Below the pieces are notes generated by a model that saw only the letters and a list, made by a program, of their open reading frames with translations, ran no database searches and had not been told where the DNA came from. This document shows, piece after piece, positions 1-7,146 of a stretch of 64,000 nt of DNA; the stretch's first letter is position 1, and each line of letters opens with the position of its first letter. Source of the DNA: Bacteroidota bacterium (lineage in GTDB: Bacteria; Bacteroidota; Ignavibacteria; Kryptoniales; JAKASW01); the NCBI GenBank assembly GCA_021845665.1, contig JAJZVO010000018.1:1-64000 (forward strand). The letters run 5' to 3'. The position numbers were made by a program, and so were the translations under genes.

Positions 1-205
1 CTGTACCATCAAACGCCTTCTATTCCGCCCGTCTATTTAAAATACTCACATACCACTGCGCCTATGAAACCCGCTCCGACAGGCTGAACCACCATCAAAA
101 ACTCACCTCCTTAGGTTGACGCCTATGTGCCTTCGCGGGAGCCGCAATCACGTGCAAATCATGGGTCGTTGCACGAAGCCTCTTTGGCGCCCTTCCAAAT
201 AAATC

Positions 206-260
206 TGTCATCGCGAGGAGACACGACTCGCACAGCGAGGCGGACGACGTGGCGATCCCC
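206..260. repeat. Palindromic dispersed repeat, copy 1 (orientation A)
   Basis: Begins TGTCATCGCGAGGAG and ends GGCGATCCCC, so its ends form an inverted pair (TCATCGC with GCGATC). It is followed by a spacer (GAAACCTCCATCCGGGCAA) that recurs in changed form after the copy at 946-1004. It belongs to a set of at least five related elements around the small GIY-YIG gene. Confidence 0.6.
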
Positions 261-310
261 GAGATGAAACCTCCATCCGGGCAATCCTTTGGTTGCAGGA
301 CTTCAAAGCA

Positions 311-351
311 GGGGATTGCCGCGTGGCGCCTGCGGCGCCACGCGCAATGAC
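311..351. repeat. Palindromic dispersed repeat, copy 2 (orientation B)
   Basis: Runs from GGGGATTGCC to GCAATGAC and has an inner perfect palindrome at 321-343 (GCGTGGCGCC, a 3-base loop, GGCGCCACGC). The tail that follows (GTGTGTTATAGTTTTCTGCAA) recurs in changed form after the copies at 852-892 and 1056-1095. Confidence 0.65.
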
Positions 352-537
352 GGGTGTGTTATAGTTTTCTGCAAAGGGTTGCCTGGGGCTCGAGACTACA
401 ATGAATGGGATTGTTCCGCGAAGGCGGGATTTCGTCTGCCTTTTGGGGCGGACTCAACCGCGTCCCGATCAAGGATTCACACGGTTGGGACTCGCGATGA
501 CGTGTTTTCCTTAAGGCATTACTATATTTGTTTCGGC

Positions 538-837
538 ATGCGAAAAGTGTTCCACGTCTACATGATGACCAACAAGTACAACACCGTGCTTTATACCGGT
601 GTCACCAGTGCCCTGCCGCAGCGGGTGAGGCAGCATAAAGAGAAAGCGTTCGAAGGATTCACAAAGAGATACAATCTCGGCAAGCTGGTGTGGTACGAGG
701 AACAACCGGATGCCTACAGAGCAATATCGCGCGAGAAACAAATCAAGTCGTGGTCGAGAAAGAAGAAGGAGAAACTGATAAACAGCATGAACCCTGATTG
801 GAAGGACCTGGGTGACCAGGTGCTTGAGTGGGCATAG
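538..837 (+). CDS. Small GIY-YIG endonuclease domain protein
   Basis: A 99-residue protein consisting of a single GIY-YIG nuclease domain. The motif is VYMM...LYTGVT (about residues 6-22). It is followed by the helix QRVRQHK carrying the catalytic arginine, and by ISREKQIKSW with the metal-binding glutamate. The fold cuts DNA, but stand-alone versions of this size have no settled role. The frame is open back to 289, but homology begins only at the ATG at 538; the longer frame is made of repeat sequence. No strong ribosome binding site precedes the ATG. The gene lies between palindromic repeats whose tails are near-copies of each other, suggesting that nuclease and repeats travel or are maintained together (inference). 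The call to the family is firm; the biological role is open. Confidence 0.85.
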   Translation: MRKVFHVYMMTNKYNTVLYTGVTSALPQRVRQHKEKAFEGFTKRYNLGKLVWYEEQPDAYRAISREKQIKSWSRKKKEKLINSMNPDWKDLGDQVLEWA

Positions 838-851
838 TAGAGGTGTGTGAA

Positions 852-892
852 GGGGATCGCTACTTGTCGCCTGCGGCGCCACTCGCGATGAC
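852..892. repeat. Palindromic dispersed repeat, copy 3 (orientation B)
   Basis: GGGGATCGCT...GCGATGAC, with the inner segment GTCGCCTGCGGCGCCACT closely matching copy 2 at 311-351. The tail GTGTGTTTTAGTTTTTTGCAA is also shared. It starts 14 bases after the stop of the GIY-YIG gene. Confidence 0.65.
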
Positions 893-945
893 CGTGTGTT
901 TTAGTTTTTTGCAAAGAGGTGCTTTGAGGCCATCTCAAATTAACC

Positions 946-1004
946 TGTCATTGCTTCGTCGTCCCGGTCACGCATCTGCGTGATCGGGACGACGAAGCAA
1001 TCCC
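946..1004. repeat. Palindromic dispersed repeat, copy 4 (orientation A)
   Basis: TGTCA followed by a near-perfect 50-base palindrome at 951-1000: two 24-base arms with one mismatch around TC, beginning TTGCTTCGTCGTCCCG and ending CGGGACGACGAAGCAA. It could fold into a very stable hairpin or cruciform. The spacer after it (AAACCTCCACCTGGGCAA) matches that after copy 1. Confidence 0.75.
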
Positions 1005-1055
1005 CTGAATCAAACCTCCACCTGGGCAAGCCTTGGCACGTGGGACTACTAAGAA

Positions 1056-1095
1056 GGGGATTGCCACGGCACGCTTCACGTGCCTCGCAATGACA
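1056..1095. repeat. Palindromic dispersed repeat, copy 5 (orientation B)
   Basis: GGGGATTGCC...GCAATGACA with an inner inverted pair (GGCACG...CGTGCC). It is followed by GTTTGTTTCAGGTTTCTGCTAA, a variant of the tail seen after copies 2 and 3. With copy 4 it forms an A-spacer-B unit equivalent to copies 1 and 2. Confidence 0.6.
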
Positions 1096-1282
1096 GGTTT
1101 GTTTCAGGTTTCTGCTAAGGGCCTACCTTTATTCCCTCCCCATTCTCATCCAGTCTGTCCACCATGCGCTGCAACCTTTCGAAGGTAGCAAGGGATGTCC
1201 CCAGGAACCTTCGAAAAGTAGCTAAGACCAAGGGGAGATGAAGTGGGCTGGAAGAGAATGAGGAGATCGTTATATTTAAGCT

Positions 1283-3115
1283 CTGAAAACAAAGACATTA
1301 CACACATTTCATATTCCGGTCCTTGGGCTGGCTTATTCCGTCGATACGCCGCTGAAGGTCGCGAGGTATGGTATCTCGTCCGTGATATCTGTCGTCGACG
1401 ACGTGCTGATCGAGCGCATGCGCAAACACCACGCTCTTCTGAACGGCGAACCGTTCGCACCCATCTCGTTACGCGAGCACGATTACCGCGCAAAACGGAT
1501 TACCGCATACCTTAACCTCATCGGCCGCCTTGTAGACCGGCAAATCACCAAACTCAAATCATCGCCGTTTGAGAAGGGAAGCGAGATCGTCAGATATTTT
1601 GAAATGCTTCCCGACTTCTCTCCCGTAAAGGAACTCTATAACCGGATGCTGCAGACGGCAGATGCCGGGAAGAGGTCGGCCATGGAAGACGAACTCCGGT
1701 CGCATGTATTCGCGGGCGACATCGATGTGAATGTTATGACGAAGGTCGACAAGACAAACGCAGGGAGAGACAGGAAGCCGCTCCCGCCGGAGTTTTCCGA
1801 TGCGGTTGCGGCGATGCGCGGGTTTGTCGGCAGCGAGCTGAATTCTTCGGTCGTCCTGTCTGCCGGTCTGAACATGCGCCTCTTCGGCTACATGGAAAAG
1901 TCGGCAGGTTTTCTCCCCGGCTCCGACGGCAGACTGAACAAGAAAGTCATCTTGAAAGTGAGCGACTTCCGGTCGGCATCCATACAGGCGAAGATGCTTG
2001 CAAAGAAGGGGATCTGGTGCTCGGAGTTTCGGGTCGAGTCGGGATTGAACTGCGGCGGCCATGCGTTCGCGACGGACGGCTATCTGCTCGGGCCGATCAT
2101 GGAAGAATTCAAATTGAAGCGGGAGTCTCTCCGCGAGGAGCTTTCGGACCTTTACTCGGCGGCGCTGCGGGAAAAAGGAATACGGATAAACGAAGAGGCG
2201 ATGGAATATATCATCACTGTCCAGGGCGGGATCGGCACGGCCGCGGAAGACGCGTTCCTCCGCGAACGCTACGGCGTCGAAGGCACCGGCTGGGGATCGC
2301 CGTTCCTGCTTGTTCCCGAGGTGACGAATGTGGACGACGGGACGCGCGACCTGCTCGCATCGTCGGGCAGGGAATCATTTTATCTCAGCGATGCGTCACC
2401 GCTCGGAATTTCTCTCAACAATCTCAGGAATACCTCGAGCGAGAGACAGATCCGTGAGCGGGTGGAAGCCGGTAAACCGGGTTCGCCGTGCACAAAGAAG
2501 TATCTCGTGTCGAATACGGAATTTACGAAGGATCCGATCTGCACCGCGTCGAATGAGTACCAGACGTTGAAGATAGCGGAGTTGAAATCCCTCGGCATGC
2601 CGCCGGCAGAACTGGAAGAGAAGATCGGAAAAGTGCTCGAGAAGGAATGTCTTTGCGAAGGGCTCTCCGCGACGGCGCCGTCCCGCGGGAAATCGAAGGA
2701 GCGCGCGGTGGCCGCGTGTCCCGGTCCGAACCTCGCATACTTCTCTAAGATAGCCTCGCTGGAGGAAATGGTCGGACACATTTACGGTCGTCTGGATATT
2801 CTCGGCGCAGGTCATCGTCCCAACATGTTCATTCAGGAATTGGGTTTGTACGTGGAATACCTGAAGAAGGAGGTCCGGAAGCGGCTGGACTCGCTGACCG
2901 CGAAGGACCGGAAATACATCGAAGATTTTGCCGCGAACCTTAAGGAAGGTATCGCATATTACAAGTCGCTGATTCCCGGGCTGGTAAACGAAACGGAACG
3001 TTACCGGGATGAGATGCTCGGGGAGCTGATGGGGTTCATGGAGGAATTGTCGGCCATAATCGTTCCGGTGCAGGCGAATGTACTTCTCACGGTGGCCAAT
3101 ACGAACGGGGGTTAG
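1283..3115 (+). CDS. Conserved protein with TIM-barrel/FMN-enzyme-like motifs, start codon obscured
   Basis: I do not recognise this protein by name. Starting at the first standard codon (GTG at 1382) gives 577 residues but cuts into what looks like a first beta strand. The frame is open from 1280, and upstream residues read FHIPVLGLAYSVDTPLKVAR then YGISSVISVVDDVL, a plausible native N-terminus. The only codon giving a natural start is CTG at 1283 (M-K-T-K-T), with AGGAG about 17 bases upstream, rather far. Visible motifs are GLNCGGHAF in the first half, a glycine-rich GGIGTA, GWGSPFLLVPE, and later a cysteine-rich stretch (KECLCEG, AACPGPN). The GGIGTA/GWGSPF pattern recalls flavin-dependent TIM-barrel enzymes of the nitronate-monooxygenase type; this is a resemblance, not an assignment. 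The gene stands alone. Confidence 0.7.
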   Translation: MKTKTLHTFHIPVLGLAYSVDTPLKVARYGISSVISVVDDVLIERMRKHHALLNGEPFAPISLREHDYRAKRITAYLNLIGRLVDRQITKLKSSPFEKGSEIVRYFEMLPDFSPVKELYNRMLQTADAGKRSAMEDELRSHVFAGDIDVNVMTKVDKTNAGRDRKPLPPEFSDAVAAMRGFVGSELNSSVVLSAGLNMRLFGYMEKSAGFLPGSDGRLNKKVILKVSDFRSASIQAKMLAKKGIWCSEFRVESGLNCGGHAFATDGYLLGPIMEEFKLKRESLREELSDLYSAALREKGIRINEEAMEYIITVQGGIGTAAEDAFLRERYGVEGTGWGSPFLLVPEVTNVDDGTRDLLASSGRESFYLSDASPLGISLNNLRNTSSERQIRERVEAGKPGSPCTKKYLVSNTEFTKDPICTASNEYQTLKIAELKSLGMPPAELEEKIGKVLEKECLCEGLSATAPSRGKSKERAVAACPGPNLAYFSKIASLEEMVGHIYGRLDILGAGHRPNMFIQELGLYVEYLKKEVRKRLDSLTAKDRKYIEDFAANLKEGIAYYKSLIPGLVNETERYRDEMLGELMGFMEELSAIIVPVQANVLLTVANTNGG

Positions 3116-3746
3116 CTGCTGAACCGGAAGTCGAAAGCGAAAGCCACGCGTTGTTCGGCACGTTGGGTACTGTCAGGGGATCTTTTCGATTTGACACACG
3201 GTAACTGTTCGTTGCCGTGACGGTTTTGCAGAGAGACACCGAGCAAAGAGAGAGTTCCGCAGAGAATCTTCTTTTCCGCGTATCAACCTTCTCGATGTTT
3301 GTGTGTGAGTCATTGAGGACTCGAACGGGACACATTGACAAGGTTTGCGTGTCAGTCCTTCGCTCCCCCATCGGTCGGCAATTTTCCTCCCCCCACGAAA
3401 GCTGTCTCGTCGCGACTTTCAGCCCGTGCCATACGTTGATGGAGGCGATGTGTACCAAAAGCCGGACAAGGAGCATCGAACACAAGAATCTATTTCCGAA
3501 TCGACATCGATCCTCTCGTTCGCTTGACATTCACCACCTCACCTCATAAACTTCAATCGTGCTTCGTTTCTTTTAACCCTTTCTTATACAATTAACAACG
3601 GTCTCAGCGGATGTGAGAACTTCCGGCAGCCGACCGTTGTCACGAACGGCGCATCCTGCATTCTGCAGAGTAGACGCCGGCGTCGGTAACGCACCTTGAT
3701 TCGAATATCAATTCATTTCATTTCAAACAAGACAAGGAGGTGTAAC
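3116..3746. other. Intergenic stretch with no recognised gene
   Basis: Short open frames on both strands here have no recognisable motif, are rich in Arg/Ser/Cys and lack good ribosome binding sites. I see nothing firm apart from the AAGGAGG site at 3734-3740 serving the next gene. Confidence 0.5.
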
Positions 3747-4172
3747 TTGAAACGCAAAAATCCGACTCTCATGGCCATCATGGTCCCGCTCTGCTTCGCC
3801 GCGGCGGGATGTGCCACTGGGGGAATGTTTGTCGCCGGAAACCTTACCGACGTACAGCTGCAGAAGGGGAACTACAAGATTATCGCGCGCGGCGTGACGG
3901 GCGAAGCCACCGCGGGATATCTGCTCGGAGCTTCCATGCCGATGGGCGTGACGACCAACACGTTTGCAGTCGTTCGAGTGGACGGCACCGGGATGCTCTA
4001 CAAAGAGGCGATGGACAATCTGTGGAAGAACTTCGAGTCCGCCCACGGCTCGGCGGAAGGGAAGAAGCTTGCACTGATCAACGTGCACTACGATTCCGAA
4101 GCGCTGAACCTCTTCTTCCATACGCAGCCCAGGATTATCGTCAGGGCCGACGTGGTGGAGTTCACCGAATAG
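3747..4172 (+). CDS. Small predicted lipoprotein
   Basis: The start is a TTG at 3747, chosen because AAGGAGG ends six bases upstream and because translation from it gives a classic lipoprotein signal: MKRKNP, a hydrophobic stretch, then the lipobox AAGC with Cys22 as the lipidated residue. The mature part of about 120 residues has no motif I can name. It includes GEATAGYLLG, VRVDGTGMLYKEAMDNLW and a strand-rich C-terminus ending RADVVEFTE. It resembles small Bacteroidota lipoproteins of unknown function seen in envelope contexts. It is monocistronic and is followed by a strong hairpin at 4201-4249. Lipoprotein export is well supported; the function is unknown. Confidence 0.8.
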   Translation: MKRKNPTLMAIMVPLCFAAAGCATGGMFVAGNLTDVQLQKGNYKIIARGVTGEATAGYLLGASMPMGVTTNTFAVVRVDGTGMLYKEAMDNLWKNFESAHGSAEGKKLALINVHYDSEALNLFFHTQPRIIVRADVVEFTE

Positions 4173-4200
4173 ACAGGTGATGGTCTGGTTCACTCTCACT

Positions 4201-4249
4201 CTTCGGCTTGCAGTCCGTCTTCAGCTCGTGGAGACGGACTCTTCCGAAG
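4201..4249 (+). terminator. Two-level hairpin after the lipoprotein gene
   Basis: Perfect 9-base inner stem AGTCCGTCT (4212-4220) with AGACGGACT (4232-4240), enclosed by an outer pair CTTCGG (4201-4206) and CCGAAG (4244-4249). There is no T-run after it, so it is either a weak intrinsic terminator or a transcript-stabilising structure. Confidence 0.5.
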
Positions 4250-4699
4250 CATCTCCTGGTCGCTGTTGCCATCAGCGTCATCGCCGGTAAACACGATGAA
4301 GTCCTGGAGCTTACCAAATGAAACACTTTATCGACAGACAGTATCCCCTGCTTTTGCCGCTAGGGACGTGGCCGAAAACCCGCTGCAAAACTATTCAACA
4401 TACGAGGTCACGAAGAAAGGGCGCAAAGAGCACAAAGAAAGAGCGATAAATGAATAGAGATCTTCGTGAAAAATCTTCGTGCTCGTGGTTGGACTTTTCG
4501 GTCGCGTCTCTAGCGGGACTTTTTATCCCATGTCATAGACGTTCCCAGTCGTGTAATCGGGTTCAGTTTTCGCCGGTTGAGCCGATAAATAAGAGGAATG
4601 GCAAGTCCCGATCCGACGAAAGGAGATCCAATGACCGTAGACATAATGCAATGGTTTCTTGTTCCGTATCTTACGCAGGAGTAAAAGGAGAGGCTCGCC
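4250..4699. other. Intergenic stretch with a degenerate CACGAAG-type repeat
   Basis: No gene is supported. At 4408-4469 a purine-rich segment (TCACGAAGAAAGGGCGCAAA, continuing AGAGCACAAAG) is followed by its inverted partner CTTCGTGA. Degenerate repeats of this kind are common in bacterial intergenic DNA. The end of the stretch carries AAAAGGAG before the next start. Confidence 0.45.
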
Positions 4700-5251
4700 A
4701 TGTCGGGCGATCCGGTGAGATATGGGACGATTTACCTGGCGCTCAGACAGGTGTTCGAGAACCGGGTTACCGGGGAGACGGCAGAATGCGGAGTCTACAA
4801 AGGGACTACGAGCAAGTTTCTTCATGAGATCTTTCCGGACCGCAAACTGTGTTTGTTCGATACCTTCGGGGGATCCGATACTCGCGATTCGGGCGGAGGC
4901 ATGGACGATCGATTCGACGATACTTCAGAAGAAATCGTGCTTGCCAACATAGTGGATACCAGTAACGCCGTCGTGCGGAAGAGATATTTTCCGGAAACCG
5001 CGGAAGGTCTTGAAGGCGAACGCTTCTGTCTTGTGATGATTGACTTCGACAAATACGAACCGACCCTGGCAGCACTCAGGTTTTTCTACCCGCGAGTGAC
5101 CAGTGGAGGTTTCATCTTCGTGCACGATTACAACAGCCCCGAATCGGGCTGGGCCTGTTCCAGGGCATTGAATTCCTTCCTCTCTGATAAACCGGAAAAG
5201 CCCGTTACGATACCGGATGCATGGGGGACAGCCCTCTTCAGGAAGATCTGA
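4700..5251 (+). CDS. TylF/MycF-family class I methyltransferase
   Basis: A 183-residue protein with the TylF (macrocin-O-methyltransferase-like) signature. It has ECGVYKGTTSKFLHE (residues about 29-43) as the SAM-binding loop, LCLFDTFGG at the next strand, and MIDFDKYEPTLAALRFFYPR plus GGFIFVHDYNSPES near the metal-binding aspartates. Family members methylate sugar or other hydroxyl groups in antibiotic and polysaccharide pathways. This one is shorter than the usual 220-260 residues at its N-terminus, and no sugar-biosynthesis genes adjoin it, so the substrate is unknown. AAAAGGAG lies 9 bases before the ATG, which supports the start. It is convergent with the broken DoxX-like gene 41 bases downstream. 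Confidence 0.85.
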   Translation: MSGDPVRYGTIYLALRQVFENRVTGETAECGVYKGTTSKFLHEIFPDRKLCLFDTFGGSDTRDSGGGMDDRFDDTSEEIVLANIVDTSNAVVRKRYFPETAEGLEGERFCLVMIDFDKYEPTLAALRFFYPRVTSGGFIFVHDYNSPESGWACSRALNSFLSDKPEKPVTIPDAWGTALFRKI

Positions 5252-5292
5252 CCCCCCGAAAGAACTGCGGAAAATTCTGAGAGCCGGCCTGT

Positions 5293-5970
5293 TTACGTCA
5301 GCAAACTTTCTTGAGACCCTGCCGGTGTGGGTGATACTTTCAGGTTGAGGTAATCCATAACGATCCAGGCCGAGCCGGCTATCGCGAAGTTCTCCGCGTT
5401 GGCAGCCCAGCTGATCATCTCGTGTGAATGTGCAAAAGGTGCTGGAATCCAAATCAATAATCCGAATAGCACGATCATTGCAGTGAGCAGTCTGGACGCT
5501 GTGATGGCCCACCGCCCTGAGAGCAGCGCGATTGCCGCCAACGCGAAGGTTATGGTGGTCGCAACCGACCAGAACATCTGACCCGGAGGTATCCATTTGG
5601 GGACGAGGCTCGCTGTGCCATGAAGGCAGAATAGCTGTTCGAGCGTGAAAGAAATGACGCAGATCCCGAAAGAGATATATCCTACGCGGGCTATTTTTGT
5701 CATTAGTTTCGGATTGCTCTTATTCGATAGCGCGAAAACGATTAGCGCGCCCGAGACGAGGGAAAATTGCTCGAAGAAATTTCCCCAGCGGTCGTAGACC
5801 AGCGGCGTCGCGACGATGAACGGAACCCAGAGCGATGCGAACGCAAGATAGATCAAACCCAATGCGATCGCTCCGGCTCTTGCCGATCTCTCCCATTAGA
5901 TCGCAACCCCTCCGAGGATTTCGAGAACGGCAACGGTGCATGTGAAGATTTCACGATGCGGAAGGTGATC
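5293..5970 (-). pseudogene. DoxX-like membrane protein gene with an in-frame TAA
   Basis: Reading the minus strand, the frame runs FTCTVAVLEILGGVAI, stop (TAA, complement of 5896-5898), then WERSARAGAIALGLIYLAF and on for 189 residues to 5293. The segments on both sides of the stop join smoothly as a transmembrane protein of DoxX type. Several hydrophobic helices follow, ending NFAIAGSAWIVMDYL. Upstream of about 5970 the frame loses meaning, so the N-terminus is missing. The downstream part alone could be made from an internal TTG but would lack the first helices. I call it a decayed gene; a sequencing error at one base would only partly rescue it. Confidence 0.6.
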
Positions 5971-6325
5971 TGTAAAGTGCGACCTTTCTCAGCTCCGGGA
6001 GTGCGGTGACGTACCTCTCCAGATGGCCGTTTATGACGAAGTTGTCGTCTACGCCCTGAAGGGAATGAGATGTCATAAAGATATTGCCGAAGTTACGGCC
6101 TTAGGTGCACTTTTCTGGTGAAAGGTGGCACCCGCCATTCCGGCGGGAGTAGCTAATTTTTTATAGCAGCTCTACTGAACGTGTTGCCATTTGGCCCTGA
6201 TGGTGACGGCAGCCGGTGCAATCCGCAGTTATGATCGGTAGAATGACACCCGGGAAGTCCGGGAGTCCCTGGAAGTAGCCAGAAACGCCATTCCTTTTTG
6301 CGCCGTCCCTGCCTTAAATTGAATC
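5971..6325 (-). other. Decayed sequence upstream of the DoxX-like remnant
   Basis: On the minus strand a short frame reads NIFMTSHSLQGVDDNFVING then HLERYVTALPEL, and further upstream ADCTGCRHHQ, which resembles a damaged haem-binding motif. Neither can be assigned. This looks like the remains of one or two secreted protein genes that stood before the DoxX-like gene. Confidence 0.3.
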
Positions 6326-7108
6326 ATGTCGATAGAAAAAACCGAGGCAGTCGTCCTCCGCGCAGTCAATTTCCGCGATACATCGAAAATCGTGACCTTC
6401 TATACCAAGCGTTACGGTAAAATGAGCGCTATCGCTAAAGGAGCTCGTAACCCGAAGAGCAAGTTCGGATCGGTCCTCCAGCCGCTCAATTATCTTCAGA
6501 TCGTATTCTATCGGCGGGAGAACCGTCAGCTTCAGACAGTCTCGTCGAGCGAGTTCGTGAAATATTTTAAGTCGCTTGCCGGCGACGTCGACCGCTTTTC
6601 CATTTCAATGTCTCTCATCGAAATCATCAACAAGGTGATGCACGACGAGGAAGAGAACGAGACCGTCTTCAATCTCCTTGCGGACTCCCTTATCGCGCTC
6701 GACACGCCGGAATCGTTCCCGCGTAACACATTTGCTCATTTCGGGCTCAACCTCGCGATCAGGCTTGGATTTACGCCGGATCTCAGTCGATGCCTCGTTT
6801 GTAGGAATCCGATAGACCTTGAGAGGGAGAAGAAAGTTTACTATGTTGTCGAAAAGGGCGGCCCTGTATGCGAGAAGTGTTCGGTAAATCTTAACGAGGG
6901 TTTTCTGCTCTCTAATTGTGCCCTTTCGATTCTGCAGAGTTTCGTTCGACTCAGTCCGGCAGCCGCAGCTAAAACCGAAATAGAGCCGGTACTCCGGAAC
7001 GAACTCGCGAATTTCTCATTCGTTTATCTGAAGAGACATCTGGATACACTGAAGGAGATCAAGTCGTTGCGATTTCTCTCTTCCACTCCGCAGGAAACCG
7101 CCCGGTAA
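6326..7108 (+). CDS. recO: DNA repair protein RecO
   Basis: A 260-residue protein of normal RecO length. RecO helps load RecA onto SSB-covered single-stranded DNA with RecF/RecR in gap repair. The N-terminal OB fold is visible (EAVVLRAVNFRDTSKIVTF, then GKMSAIAKGARNPKSKF), followed by the helical domain. A zinc-finger-like four-cysteine site sits at Cys156/Cys159 (CLVC) and Cys182/Cys185 (CEKC). The ATG lies about 30 bases after a diverged upstream region with no strong Shine-Dalgarno sequence. It is followed 38 bases later by the HtrA gene on the same strand, possibly co-transcribed. Confidence 0.95.
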   Translation: MSIEKTEAVVLRAVNFRDTSKIVTFYTKRYGKMSAIAKGARNPKSKFGSVLQPLNYLQIVFYRRENRQLQTVSSSEFVKYFKSLAGDVDRFSISMSLIEIINKVMHDEEENETVFNLLADSLIALDTPESFPRNTFAHFGLNLAIRLGFTPDLSRCLVCRNPIDLEREKKVYYVVEKGGPVCEKCSVNLNEGFLLSNCALSILQSFVRLSPAAAAKTEIEPVLRNELANFSFVYLKRHLDTLKEIKSLRFLSSTPQETAR

Positions 7109-7146
7109 GTCGGGCATCATATAGAAAAAATCAGGAGGAAATAAAT

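Noticed and set aside
206-1095. CRISPR array.
   Set aside because: Repeats are palindromic, of unequal spacing and in both orientations, with a gene between them; there are no regular unique spacers and no cas genes.
3087-3549. Pair of open frames on both strands of the 3.1-3.5 kb gap.
   Set aside because: No ribosome sites, no motifs, and biased composition typical of chance frames.
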